A stretch of 64,000 nt of DNA from contig NZ_CADIJQ010000001.1 of the NCBI RefSeq assembly GCF_902859595.1, positions 930,001-994,000 of the forward strand, in the 5' to 3' direction. The notes beneath the pieces were generated by a model. That model ran no database searches and had not been told where the DNA came from. It saw nothing but the letters and a program-made list of their open reading frames with translations. A program made the position numbers and the translations under genes. Source of the stretch: Achromobacter kerstersii. GTDB lineage: Bacteria > Pseudomonadota > Gammaproteobacteria > Burkholderiales > Burkholderiaceae_B. Below, in pieces: positions 1 through 8,814 of this stretch (its first letter is position 1; every line of letters begins with the position of its first letter).

Positions 1-26
1 TCCACTCGTTGCTGCTAGGACTTCCC

Positions 27-527
27 ATGTCACACCCCCCTTTCAATGTGCTGTTTCTTTGCACGGGCAACTCGGCCCGCTCCATCTTGGCCGAAGGCCT
101 GCTCAAAGGACTGGCTAACGATAGGTTCCACGCCTATTCCGCCGGCAGCACCCCTAAAGGCGAGGTTCATCCATTGGCCCTTGCCACGCTAAGCGCTTTT
201 TCATTGCCTACCGATGGCTATCGGAGCAAGAGCTGGGACGAATTCGCAGAACCGGGCGCGCCGAAAATGGACTTCATCATCACCGTATGCGATAACGCCG
301 CCGGGGAAGTTTGCCCCGTCTGGCCAGGTCAACCCATGACCGCCCACTGGGGCATTCCTGACCCTGCGGCTGATGAAGGAAGCGAGGAACAGCGTCGCAA
401 GGCGTTCAATGACGCCGCGCGTGTGCTCAAGCGCCGCATCGAGCTTTTCCTTTCTTTGCCCATTGACCGCCTGGACGCCCTGTCACTCCAGACCGAGCTG
501 CGCGGCATTGGCAAAGCCCAGGAGTAA
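27..527 (+). CDS. arsC: Arsenate reductase, low-molecular-weight phosphatase type
   Basis: Reduces arsenate to arsenite in the cytoplasm so that the neighbouring efflux pump can expel it. The 166-residue protein carries the LMW-phosphatase P-loop CTGNSARS at residues 12-19 near the N-terminus and a downstream IPDPA motif supplying the general-acid Asp, the hallmark of thioredoxin- or glutaredoxin-coupled ArsC of this fold. The ATG at 27 is preferred over an upstream in-frame TTG at 9 because the protein then starts just before the first beta strand. It ends 4 nt before the ACR3 gene, so the two are clearly co-transcribed. A regulator would be expected to the left of the window but is not visible. 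Confidence 0.93.
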   Translation: MSHPPFNVLFLCTGNSARSILAEGLLKGLANDRFHAYSAGSTPKGEVHPLALATLSAFSLPTDGYRSKSWDEFAEPGAPKMDFIITVCDNAAGEVCPVWPGQPMTAHWGIPDPAADEGSEEQRRKAFNDAARVLKRRIELFLSLPIDRLDALSLQTELRGIGKAQE

Positions 528-531
528 GCCG

Positions 532-1614
532 ATGTCAGTCCCTACACAGGCAGCGGCGCCCGTGCCTCACGCGAACGGTGGAATGAGCATCTTCGAGCGT
601 TACCTGACGCTCTGGGTGTTTCTCTGCATCGTCCTCGGCGTTGCCCTGGGCCAGCTCATGCCCGCCCTATTTCAAACCATCGGGCATTTAGAAGTCGCGC
701 AGGTCAACCTGCCCGTTGGCATTTTGATCTGGGTGATGATCATTCCGATGCTGCTGAAGGTGGACTTCGGCGCACTGGGCCAGGTCAAACAGCATTGGCG
801 CGGCATTGGCGTGACGCTGTTCATCAACTGGGCAGTCAAGCCTTTCTCCATGGCGTTCCTGGGGTGGCTATTCATCCGCCAGGTCTTTTCGCCGTGGTTG
901 CCGGCTGATCAGTTGGATAGCTATATCGCTGGCCTGATTCTTCTTGCCGCAGCCCCATGTACCGCCATGGTGTTCGTCTGGAGCCGGCTGACCGGCGGTG
1001 ATCCGGTGTTCACGCTTTCCCAAGTGGCGTTGAACGACACGATCATGGTGTTCGCCTTCGCGCCCATTGTCGGGCTGCTACTGGGCTTGTCGGCCATCAC
1101 CGTGCCGTGGGACACCTTGCTCGTGTCCGTTGGGCTCTACATTGTGATCCCGGTCATCCTCGCCCAGCTCTGGCGCCGCGCGCTGCTGCGTCGCGGGCAC
1201 GACGCGTTCGAAGCGGCGTTAGCGCGGATCGGCCCGTTTTCCATGGCCGCCTTGCTGTTGACGCTGGTGCTCCTGTTCGCATTCCAGGGCGAAGCCATCA
1301 TTGGCCAGCCGTTGGTGATCGCCATGCTGGCGGTGCCGATCCTGATCCAGGTGCTGTTCAATTCAGGCCTGGCGTACTGGCTGAATCGTCGCGTGGGCGA
1401 AAAGCACAACATCGCTTGCCCGTCAGCGCTGATTGGCGCATCCAACTTCTTCGAGCTTTCCGTCGCCGCCGCGATCAGCCTGTTCGGGTTTCAGTCGGGC
1501 GCCGCGTTGGCGACGGTGGTCGGCGTGTTGATCGAAGTGCCGGTAATGCTGCTGGTTGTGCGGGTGGTGAACCAGTCCAAAGGCTGGTACGACGCTGGCG
1601 CGAAACGGGGCTAA
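532..1614 (+). CDS. acr3: ACR3-family arsenite efflux permease
   Basis: Inner-membrane arsenite (and possibly antimonite) extruder of the ACR3/BART superfamily. The 360 residues form about ten hydrophobic segments, and the family signature APCTAMVFVWSRLTGGDP (residues 141-158) contains the Cys (C143) known to be essential in ACR3 proteins. The start at 532 gives the usual family length; a longer in-frame reading from 373 would overlap arsC almost entirely and is not credible. It forms an operon with arsC and ends 21 bp from the convergent LysR gene. In older annotation ACR3 genes are often called arsB, but this is not the E. coli-type ArsB family. Confidence 0.95.
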   Translation: MSVPTQAAAPVPHANGGMSIFERYLTLWVFLCIVLGVALGQLMPALFQTIGHLEVAQVNLPVGILIWVMIIPMLLKVDFGALGQVKQHWRGIGVTLFINWAVKPFSMAFLGWLFIRQVFSPWLPADQLDSYIAGLILLAAAPCTAMVFVWSRLTGGDPVFTLSQVALNDTIMVFAFAPIVGLLLGLSAITVPWDTLLVSVGLYIVIPVILAQLWRRALLRRGHDAFEAALARIGPFSMAALLLTLVLLFAFQGEAIIGQPLVIAMLAVPILIQVLFNSGLAYWLNRRVGEKHNIACPSALIGASNFFELSVAAAISLFGFQSGAALATVVGVLIEVPVMLLVVRVVNQSKGWYDAGAKRG

Positions 1615-1635
1615 GGTCAGAGCGATAACGGACGA

Positions 1636-2481
1636 CTACTCCAAGGCAGCCGCGCGCAGCGTGGCTTCCAGCGCCAGCACCGCCTCGGACACGACCGACG
1701 CACGGTCGATCACGAAGTCCAGTTCGCCCAGATCAGGCAAACCGGCGTCCAGCCGCACCAAGCCATCTGGCACCACATAATCGGCGAAGGCGCTGATACC
1801 CAGCCCCGCAATGGCCGCCGACTTCAGAACCGCGATACTGCTGCTGACGGTGGCGATGCGGTATTCGCGGTTCGCCGCCTTCAAGGTTTCCAGCACCCGA
1901 GTGCGCGACACGCTGGGTTCCGGATGCAAAGCGAGCGGCAGCACAGACTCGCCACCGGTAATCCTGGATTGCGGACCCACGCACCAATACAGCCTTTCGG
2001 TACGCACGACCTGGCCGCGATGGCTGCCTGACAGCCGCTTGGCGAACACCAGGTCATGGCGGCCTTCGTCCAGTTCCCGAAAAAGATCACCGCTAAGTCC
2101 CGTGGCGATGACCAGTTCTACCTGGGGATTTCGCTGCAGAAAATTGGCCAGCGCGAGCGTCAGCCGGGTTGACGCGAAGTCTTCCGACAGGCCCAGGCGC
2201 ACGGTGCCATTTAACGCCGGACCAGATATCGCGGTAAACGCGTCATCCATCAGTTCCAGAATGCGTTGAGCGTAGTCGTACAGGGTTTCGCCCTGGCGCG
2301 ACAGCCGCACGTTGCGCGTGTTGCGCTCGAATAGTGGCTGACCCACGATGTCTTCAAGACGGCGTATGTGCTGGCTGACCGTCGATTGTGACAGGCTGAC
2401 GCGCTCCGAGGCCGCAGTGAAGCTGCCGCTTTGGACGACCGCCACAAAACTGCGCAGCAACTCGGGAGATAAAGGACGCAT
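1636..2481 (-). CDS. mdcR: LysR-type regulator of the malonate decarboxylase operon
   Basis: A 281-residue LysR-type transcription factor: winged HTH at residues about 4-62 (SFTAASERVSLSQSTVSQH) followed by a LysR effector-binding domain. The ATG at 2481 (MRPLSPELLRSF) matches the usual LysR start; an upstream extension to 2568 would add a non-LysR tail that eats the shared promoter. It is divergent from mdcA with 122 bp between them, the classic LysR autoregulation layout, and LysR-type MdcR is known from Klebsiella mdc loci. The symbol is therefore assigned from family plus context, with malonate the probable inducer (inference). No unambiguous T-N11-A site was picked out. Confidence 0.85.
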   Translation of the reverse strand: MRPLSPELLRSFVAVVQSGSFTAASERVSLSQSTVSQHIRRLEDIVGQPLFERNTRNVRLSRQGETLYDYAQRILELMDDAFTAISGPALNGTVRLGLSEDFASTRLTLALANFLQRNPQVELVIATGLSGDLFRELDEGRHDLVFAKRLSGSHRGQVVRTERLYWCVGPQSRITGGESVLPLALHPEPSVSRTRVLETLKAANREYRIATVSSSIAVLKSAAIAGLGISAFADYVVPDGLVRLDAGLPDLGELDFVIDRASVVSEAVLALEATLRAAALE

Positions 2482-2603
2482 TACGAAACCCTCTGAATGG
2501 CAGCAGATAACTTCATAAATCAAGGCCGCGACTGGCGTTAGGATTTTACGCAGACGGTTGCCGATCAACGGCGGCCGTACGGATCAACAGTGGAGAATGC
2601 CTG

Positions 2604-4250
2604 ATGACGGCCTGGAATAGCGCCCGGCGCGCGAAAGAAGAACGGATAACGGCCGGAGCCCGGTACGCCCAGGGCAAGGAGGTGGCCGCGGACGACGCCA
2701 CCGCCTTGCTGGAGGCGGTGATCCGGCCCGGCGACCGTGTCTGCCTGGAAGGCGACAATCAAAAGCAAGCGGATCTGCTGGCCGTGGCGCTGGCTGCCGC
2801 TAACAACCAGATCCTGTATGACCTGCACATGGTTCAGTCGGGCGTCGTGTTGCCCGAACATCTGGATGTGTTCGAAAGCGGTATCGCAAAGCGGCTGGAT
2901 TTTGCGTACTCCGGTCCTCAATCGCAACGCATTGCCCAATTGTTGTTCGGCGGCAAGATTGCACTGGGCGCCGTCCATACGTATCTGGAGCTATTCGCGA
3001 GGTACTTCGTTGATTTGACGCCCCAAGTCGCCCTTATCGCTGCGGTCAGCGCCGACCGGGACGGCAATCTGTACACCGGGCCGAACACCGAAGACACGCC
3101 CACGGTCGTCGAGGCCACCGCGTTCAAGGACGGCATCGTCATTGCGCAGGTGAACCAGATCGTGGACAAGGTGCCGCGCGTGGACATCCCCGGAGACCGC
3201 GTGCATTTCGTGGTGCAGGCCAACAAACCGTTTTATGTGGAACCGCTGTTCACGCGTGATCCAGCCGCCATCACCGAAACGCAGATTCTCACCGCCATGC
3301 TGGCGTTAAAGGGAATCTATGCGCCGTACGGCGTCCAGCGTCTGAATCACGGCATCGGCTTTAACACGGCGGCCATCGAATTGCTGCTGCCCACCTACGG
3401 CGAACGGCTGGGCTTGCGCGGCAAGGTCGCCACGCAATGGGCACTGAACCCGCATCCGACATTGATTCCGGCAATCGAATCGGGCTGGGTGCAGAACATT
3501 CATTGCTTTGGCTCCGAAGTCGGCATGGACGAATACATCCGTGCGCGCTCCGACATTTACTTCACTGGGCCGGACGGGTCGTTGCGGTCCAACCGCGCGT
3601 TCTGCCAGACGGCGGGTCTGTATGCCTGCGACATGTTCATCGGGTCCACGCTGCAGATTGATCTGCAGGGGCATTCGTCCACGGTGACCGCGGGTCGTAT
3701 CGCCGGCTTTGGCGGCGCGCCCAATATGGGCAGCGATGCGCGGGGTCGCCGCCATTCCAGCGCACCCTGGCTGATTGCCGGCGAACAGGCGGACCCTGCT
3801 ACCCCCGCCGCGCTGCGGCGCGGCCGCAAACTGGTCGTGCAAATCGGCGAGACCTTTGGCGACAAGAATGCACCGTTGTTCGTAGATCGTCTGGACGCGT
3901 TGACGCTGGCTGAAAGACTGCAGTTGGATCTGGCGCCCATCATGGTCTATGGCGACGACGTGACGCACATCGTGACCGAAGAAGGCATCGCCAACTTGCT
4001 ACTGTGCCGCAACGCGGATGAACGCGAACACGCGATCCGCGGCGTTGCCGGCTACACGCCGGTTGGACGGCAACGCAACAAAAAGCTGGTCGAACAGCTG
4101 CGTGAACGCAAGATCATTCAACGTCCGGAAGACCTGGGCATTGATCCGCTGGACGCCGACCGCAGCCTGCTGGCCGCACGCTCGGTCAAGGATCTAGTGC
4201 GCTGGTCGGGCGGTTTGTATTCGCCGCCCGCGCAATTCCGCAATTGGTAA
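2604..4250 (+). CDS. mdcA: Malonate decarboxylase alpha subunit (acetyl-ACP:malonate ACP transferase)
   Basis: First enzyme of the biotin-independent malonate decarboxylase complex; it swaps acetyl for malonyl on the MdcC carrier and releases acetate. The 548-residue protein is family length and begins with the typical CoA-transferase-fold region (VIRPGDRVCLEGDNQKQADL). A GGAGA ribosome-binding site lies 7 nt upstream of the ATG. It opens a tight seven-gene operon and is followed after 10 bp by mdcC. Malonate is decarboxylated to acetate and CO2 in the cytoplasm, allowing growth on malonate when a transporter is available. Confidence 0.95.
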   Translation: MTAWNSARRAKEERITAGARYAQGKEVAADDATALLEAVIRPGDRVCLEGDNQKQADLLAVALAAANNQILYDLHMVQSGVVLPEHLDVFESGIAKRLDFAYSGPQSQRIAQLLFGGKIALGAVHTYLELFARYFVDLTPQVALIAAVSADRDGNLYTGPNTEDTPTVVEATAFKDGIVIAQVNQIVDKVPRVDIPGDRVHFVVQANKPFYVEPLFTRDPAAITETQILTAMLALKGIYAPYGVQRLNHGIGFNTAAIELLLPTYGERLGLRGKVATQWALNPHPTLIPAIESGWVQNIHCFGSEVGMDEYIRARSDIYFTGPDGSLRSNRAFCQTAGLYACDMFIGSTLQIDLQGHSSTVTAGRIAGFGGAPNMGSDARGRRHSSAPWLIAGEQADPATPAALRRGRKLVVQIGETFGDKNAPLFVDRLDALTLAERLQLDLAPIMVYGDDVTHIVTEEGIANLLLCRNADEREHAIRGVAGYTPVGRQRNKKLVEQLRERKIIQRPEDLGIDPLDADRSLLAARSVKDLVRWSGGLYSPPAQFRNW

Positions 4251-4260
4251 AGGTGAACAC

Positions 4261-4578
4261 ATGGAACATTTAAATTATCGCCACAAGACGACGCGGCAAG
4301 CGTCGGGCACGCAGACCAGCGCGGTGGTGGGCGTCGTGGCATCGGGCAATCTGGAAGTCCTGGTCGAGCGCGCCCTTCCCCACCATGACTGCGAAGTCGA
4401 CATACACAGTCAGGCCACGGGTTTTGGCGATGTATGGAGTGCGGTGATCGCGGATTTTGTATCGCGCCGCGCCGTGGGCGGCCTGCGATTTTCGATCAAC
4501 GATGGCGGGGCGCGCCCCGACACGGTGGCGCTGCGCCTGGCGCAAGCCGTGCGTGTCATGGAAGGAGGACAGCAATGA
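4261..4578 (+). CDS. mdcC: Malonate decarboxylase acyl-carrier subunit (delta)
   Basis: A 105-residue acyl carrier protein that bears the 2'-(5''-phosphoribosyl)-3'-dephospho-CoA arm, like the citrate lyase gamma subunit. The conserved segment GVVASGNLEVLVE contains the likely prosthetic-group Ser (S28). The arm is built by MdcB and attached by MdcG, both encoded downstream. The stop codon overlaps the mdcD start (ATGA), indicating translational coupling. Confidence 0.93.
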   Translation: MEHLNYRHKTTRQASGTQTSAVVGVVASGNLEVLVERALPHHDCEVDIHSQATGFGDVWSAVIADFVSRRAVGGLRFSINDGGARPDTVALRLAQAVRVMEGGQQ

Positions 4579-5525
4579 GCGCCCAACCACACGAGGTAAC
4601 CACGCGGCCGCAGCCGGCCTTGGCGCCCATCCCGGCAAGCTGGTATGAATCCTCCGCGCGCAAACGCGTGACGGGGCTGTTGGACGAGGGAACGTTCATT
4701 GAATTCCTGGGTCCCGAGGCGCGCGCGGTCAGCCCGCACTTGCCGCTATTCGACCTGCCGCAACAATTCGACGACGGCATGATCGTGGGCAAAGGCCTGC
4801 TGGATGGCAAGCCCCTATTCGTCGCGGCGCAAGAAGGCCGTTACATGGGCGGCGCCGTGGGTGAAGTCCATGGCGCGAAGCTGACGGGGCTGCTGCGCGC
4901 CGCGCGCGACCTGGCCACCGTGCCCGTGCTGATTCTGTTCGACACCGGCGGCGTGCGGCTGCAGGAAGCCAACGCTGGCGAACTGGCTATCGCGGAAATC
5001 ATGCGTGCCGTGGTGGAAGCTCGCTTGGCGGGTGTGCCGGTGATCGGTCTGATCGGCGGACGCTCCGGATGTTATGGCGGCGGCGGGCTGATCGCCGGTT
5101 GTTGCTCGGCGTTGGCCGTTTCCGAATCTGGCCGCATCAGCGTGTCCGGCCCAGAAGTCATCGAGACCAATCGCGGCATTGAAGAATTCGATTCATCCGA
5201 CCGGCCGCTCGTGTGGCGGACCATGGGCGGCAAACACCGGCGCTTGCTGGGCGGCGCGGATGCGTATGCCGACGACACGTTGGCCGGATTCCGCCAGGCC
5301 GCGTTGAACTTGCTGGCCACTGCCCTGCCCTTAAGTGCTTCGGTATTGCAGAACGAACAAGCACGTCTGGAAGACCGGTTGACGCAATTCGGCGCCTGCG
5401 CCGACGCCCGGGATATCTGGGCGGCGCTGGGAGTTCCCTTACCTGCGGACGTACCCGATCTGGACTACGAGGCATTTTCGGAATTGGCGGATAGATTGCA
5501 GGAGGCGCGTCATGACGCTCGATGA
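4575..5525 (+). CDS. mdcD: Malonate decarboxylase beta subunit
   Basis: Carboxyltransferase-fold subunit (316 residues) that, with MdcE, decarboxylates malonyl-S-ACP to acetyl-S-ACP. Glycine-rich crotonase-like segments such as LILFDTGGVRLQEAN and GGRSGCYGGGGLIAGC resemble acetyl-CoA carboxylase beta-type folds. The start at 4575 overlaps the mdcC stop and has GGAGG upstream; a longer reading from 4434 would lie inside mdcC. Its 3' end overlaps mdcE by 14 bp, consistent with the equimolar D:E heterodimer. Confidence 0.94.
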   Translation: MSAQPHEVTTRPQPALAPIPASWYESSARKRVTGLLDEGTFIEFLGPEARAVSPHLPLFDLPQQFDDGMIVGKGLLDGKPLFVAAQEGRYMGGAVGEVHGAKLTGLLRAARDLATVPVLILFDTGGVRLQEANAGELAIAEIMRAVVEARLAGVPVIGLIGGRSGCYGGGGLIAGCCSALAVSESGRISVSGPEVIETNRGIEEFDSSDRPLVWRTMGGKHRRLLGGADAYADDTLAGFRQAALNLLATALPLSASVLQNEQARLEDRLTQFGACADARDIWAALGVPLPADVPDLDYEAFSELADRLQEARHDAR

Positions 5526-6279
5526 CATTCTGGGTTCGCTATTCGCGGACTCGCAGGGCTTGGTGCGGGAAAACGGCTTGTTGTGGGGACGCGCTCGGCT
5601 GGCGGATGACGGCCAGGACCGCATGCCAACCGTGATCGGTGTGGAAGGACGTGCGTTTGTCGGCGTGGACGATGCCATTGTGCTTGCCCGCGTGGTGCTG
5701 CAGACGATCGCCCAAGGCGCGGCGCAGGGCTCGCAAGAACCCATCCTGGTGCTGATCGACAGCAGCAGCCAGCGCATGAGTAAACGCGATGAATTGCTGG
5801 GCCTGAACGAGTTCCTGGCCCATCTGGCCAAAAGCCTGATCTACGCCCATGCGCGCGGTCATGCGACGGTGGGATTGTTATACGGCCATACGGCCGCCGG
5901 CGCATTCATCGCAACCGCCCTGGCAACCAGCACCTTGTTAGCACTGCCCGGCGCGCATCCCGCCGTCATGGATCTGCCGTCGATGGCGCGTGTGACCAAG
6001 TTGCCGCTGACGGTGCTGGAAGAAAAGGCCAAATCCACGCCGGTGTTCGCGCCCGGTCTGGACAATCTGGCGCAAACCGGCGGCGTGGCGCAGGTGTTGA
6101 ATCCGGACCAGCCGTTGTCGGCGCAGGTGCGAGACGTCCTGGCTACGTTGACCACGGGCTTGACCCCGCGCGAGCGCGCACAAGATCACCGCGACCGCTT
6201 GGGCAAAACGCGCGGCGGCCGGCCCGTGGCCGCGGATATCGCCGACCAGGTCTATGCGCTGGCTCGCGCCGCAATCTAA
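5512..6279 (+). CDS. mdcE: Malonate decarboxylase gamma subunit
   Basis: The 255-residue partner of MdcD in the carboxyltransferase heterodimer; it has the crotonase-type fold with segments such as GHATVGLLYGHTAAGAFIATAL that form part of the active-site interface. The start at 5512 overlaps the end of mdcD. It is followed after 9 bp by mdcG, so the structural genes (A, C, D, E) precede the cofactor genes (G, B) and the epsilon subunit (H). Confidence 0.93.
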   Translation: MTLDDILGSLFADSQGLVRENGLLWGRARLADDGQDRMPTVIGVEGRAFVGVDDAIVLARVVLQTIAQGAAQGSQEPILVLIDSSSQRMSKRDELLGLNEFLAHLAKSLIYAHARGHATVGLLYGHTAAGAFIATALATSTLLALPGAHPAVMDLPSMARVTKLPLTVLEEKAKSTPVFAPGLDNLAQTGGVAQVLNPDQPLSAQVRDVLATLTTGLTPRERAQDHRDRLGKTRGGRPVAADIADQVYALARAAI

Positions 6280-6288
6280 GGGGCGTCA

Positions 6289-6984
6289 ATGACACGCGCC
6301 AGCCCGCCTTATCCCCGTCATAGCCTGGTATGGGTGCGGCCCGATGCGTGGCGGGCCGTGATGGCAAGCCGGCCCGATTTGGCGGCGCTGCCACGCGTAG
6401 AACACTGGGCGTTACAAGACTATCCGCTGATCGTGCGCCGTTATGGCCACGAGGACGCCCAGGCCACCGATGACCGGGTGCCACTGGGCCTGCCGTTGCC
6501 GCCCGCCGATGGCAAGCAGCGCCTGTTCCTGAGTATGTCGCGAGCCGATATCGTGACGCACGGCCCCTGCCCGTTGCTGCAGGACGTCCTGTACGTGGCG
6601 CCCGCGGCATGGTTGCCATCCCTGCGGCGCGTGCTGCATTGCGCCCAAGCGCATGCCGTAGAAGTCAGAGTGTTTGGCAGCCTGGCCTGGCAGCATCTGA
6701 CCGGTCTTCCTTATCTGTCGCCACACTCCGATATTGATCTGTTGTGGCGTTTGACCGCCAATTCCAAACAGATCCGTCAGTGGCTGGACGAGCTAGCCAT
6801 GCTGGATGCGGCTGCGCCCATGCGGCTGGACGGCGAGCTGCTGCGTGCCGATGGCGCAGGGGTGAATTGGCGCGAACTACAGGGCGGCGCAGCCACGGTG
6901 CTGTTGAAAGCGACGCACGAAGCACGCTTGCTGACGCCCATGGAGTTTTTCAGGACTGGACATGACTGCGCTGCTATCGCGTGA
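6289..6984 (+). CDS. mdcG: Phosphoribosyl-dephospho-CoA transferase (holo-ACP synthase)
   Basis: Transfers the phosphoribosyl-dephospho-CoA prosthetic group from its triphosphate precursor to the serine of MdcC, activating the complex. The 231-residue protein shows a nucleotidyltransferase-type signature: G130-S131 followed by the D148-I-D150 acidic pair (SPHSDIDLLW), as in CitX/MdcG-like enzymes. It overlaps mdcB by 23 bp, which supplies its substrate. Confidence 0.92.
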   Translation: MTRASPPYPRHSLVWVRPDAWRAVMASRPDLAALPRVEHWALQDYPLIVRRYGHEDAQATDDRVPLGLPLPPADGKQRLFLSMSRADIVTHGPCPLLQDVLYVAPAAWLPSLRRVLHCAQAHAVEVRVFGSLAWQHLTGLPYLSPHSDIDLLWRLTANSKQIRQWLDELAMLDAAAPMRLDGELLRADGAGVNWRELQGGAATVLLKATHEARLLTPMEFFRTGHDCAAIA

Positions 6985-7876
6985 AACCTTCAACCGGCAA
7001 GCGAACGGTGGTGATGCGAATGCCAGCCCCACCCCTGAATCCTGCGGCTCGCCATGGTCGGGGCAGGGGCTGGGTGCGTTGGCGGCGCGAAGTTTGTGGC
7101 TAGAGGTGCATACCTGGCCCAAGCCCGGCCTTGTCAGTCATGTCGATGCAGGCAGTCACGACGACATGAATGCCGCCACGTTTGAACGCAGCGCCCTTGC
7201 GCTGCAACCCTTTTTCACGGAATTGGCGCAAGCGGGATCGGACAATGCCCCGATGAGCACGCTACGCAAGATCGGCCTGCGTGCTGAGACCGCCATGTTT
7301 GCCGCGACAGGCGGCATCAACACGCATCGCGGCGCCATTTTCGGACTGGGGCTGTTGTGCGCCGCGGCGGGCCTGCGCGCCAAGCAAGAAGGCGCATCGA
7401 CCACACACGGTCCCGCGCTGGGCGACATTGTGCGCACGCGATGGGGCGCCGACATCCTGGGCGGCCCGCGCCTGCCCGGCAGCCATGGCGAAACCGTGGT
7501 GCGGCGTTATGGCGTGGGTGGCGCGCGTGCGGAGGCCGCTTGCGGATTTCCCTGCGTGTATGAACTGGGCTTGCCCGCATTGCGGCAGGCCCTTGCGGGT
7601 GCGTGCATGGATGACAACGCTGCGCGTGTGCATGCCTGTCTGGCGCTCGTGTCGCAAGTTCAAGACACCAATCTGCTGCATCGCGGTGGCGAGGCGGGAT
7701 TGCAGTATGCGCAGTTGCAGGCGCGGCGCTTCATGGCGGCGGGCGGCGTATTCCAAGCCGGGTGGCACGCCCGGGCGCAACGCATGCATCAGTCGTTCGT
7801 CCAACGCCGCTTAAGTCCCGGCGGCGCGGCGGATCTGCTGGCCATGACGCTGTTTGCGCATGCGGCCGGAGACTGA
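6962..7876 (+). CDS. mdcB: Triphosphoribosyl-dephospho-CoA synthase
   Basis: CitG/MdcB family enzyme (304 residues) condensing ATP and dephospho-CoA into the prosthetic-group precursor used by MdcG. Family motifs are visible: KPGLVSHVDAGSHDDMN (residues 54-70) and GGINTHRGAIFGLG (117-130). Its position between mdcG and mdcH is unusual, as it usually sits near mdcA in described mdc clusters. It is translationally coupled to mdcG by overlap and followed 2 bp later by mdcH. Confidence 0.92.
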   Translation: MTALLSRETFNRQANGGDANASPTPESCGSPWSGQGLGALAARSLWLEVHTWPKPGLVSHVDAGSHDDMNAATFERSALALQPFFTELAQAGSDNAPMSTLRKIGLRAETAMFAATGGINTHRGAIFGLGLLCAAAGLRAKQEGASTTHGPALGDIVRTRWGADILGGPRLPGSHGETVVRRYGVGGARAEAACGFPCVYELGLPALRQALAGACMDDNAARVHACLALVSQVQDTNLLHRGGEAGLQYAQLQARRFMAAGGVFQAGWHARAQRMHQSFVQRRLSPGGAADLLAMTLFAHAAGD

Positions 7877-7878
7877 CC

Positions 7879-8814
7879 ATGGCCTTGGCTTTACTGTGCT
7901 CGGGTCAGGGGCGCCAGCACGCAGGCATGTTCGACCTGACAGGCGCGGCGCCCGCGGCACGCGGCGTGTTCGACCACGCCGCGTTGCTGCTGGGCGAAGA
8001 TCCGAGGACCTGGGTCCGCCATGCCACTGACGAACAACGGTGCGTGAACCGCACAGCGCAGGTGCTGTGCGTTGTGCAGGCCATTGCCGCACACGCCGCA
8101 TTGCGCTCCCTGTTGCCGCGCCGGTTGTGCGTGGCGGGATACAGCGTGGGAGAACTGGCGGCGTGGGCAGTGGCGGGGTTGCTGCCCGTTCAGGCTGCCT
8201 TGGACTTGGCCGTTACGCGTGCGCAGGCCATGGATGCCGCCAGCGGCGGTGCCCAAGGCATGTTGTTTGTGCGAGGGTTACCCCTGGCGGACATCCAAGC
8301 GTTGTGCCAGGGCCGGCAGGCTGCGGTGGCCATCGTCAACCCGGGCCAGGCCTGGGTGCTGGGCGGCCGCCTGACCGACCTGGCGGCCATTGCCACCCAA
8401 GCGGAACATCACGGCGCCAATCGCGTGGCCAGCATTCCTGTGTCGGTCGCGTCGCATACCTTTTTGCTGGCCGACGCGGTGGCGCCCTTCGCCAACGAGT
8501 TGCATCAAGCTGCGCCTCCCACGGCGCGCGCCACACCTGGTATCCGGCTATTCAGCGGCATCGATGCACAGGCCGTGCTGAACGTTGACGAAGGATTGAA
8601 CAAACTGGCGCGGCAGATTGCCGAACCCATTCAGTGGGAACAGTGTCTGCAGGCCTGTGTCGAAGCAGGCGCCACCGCTTTTCTGGAACTGGGGCCTGGC
8701 AGAGCGTTGACCGACATGGCGGCAAGCGCCTTTCCCCGCGTTCCCGCAAGATCACTGGACGACTTTCGCACCTTGCAGGGGGTGAGCGACTGGTTGGCGC
8801 GCATTCCAGACTAA
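7879..8814 (+). CDS. mdcH: Malonate decarboxylase epsilon subunit (malonyl-CoA:ACP transferase)
   Basis: Primes the carrier by loading malonyl from malonyl-CoA onto MdcC. The 311-residue protein is a FabD-type acyltransferase: CSGQGRQHAGM at residues 7-17, the GYSVG nucleophile elbow with Ser89, and a catalytic His193 in VASHTFLL. The start at 7879, 2 bp after mdcB, gives the normal FabD-like N-terminus; a longer reading from 7762 would be antisense to no function and overlaps mdcB. It is the last gene of the operon. No malonate transporter (MdcF or MdcLM/MadLM) follows. Confidence 0.92.
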   Translation: MALALLCSGQGRQHAGMFDLTGAAPAARGVFDHAALLLGEDPRTWVRHATDEQRCVNRTAQVLCVVQAIAAHAALRSLLPRRLCVAGYSVGELAAWAVAGLLPVQAALDLAVTRAQAMDAASGGAQGMLFVRGLPLADIQALCQGRQAAVAIVNPGQAWVLGGRLTDLAAIATQAEHHGANRVASIPVSVASHTFLLADAVAPFANELHQAAPPTARATPGIRLFSGIDAQAVLNVDEGLNKLARQIAEPIQWEQCLQACVEAGATAFLELGPGRALTDMAASAFPRVPARSLDDFRTLQGVSDWLARIPD

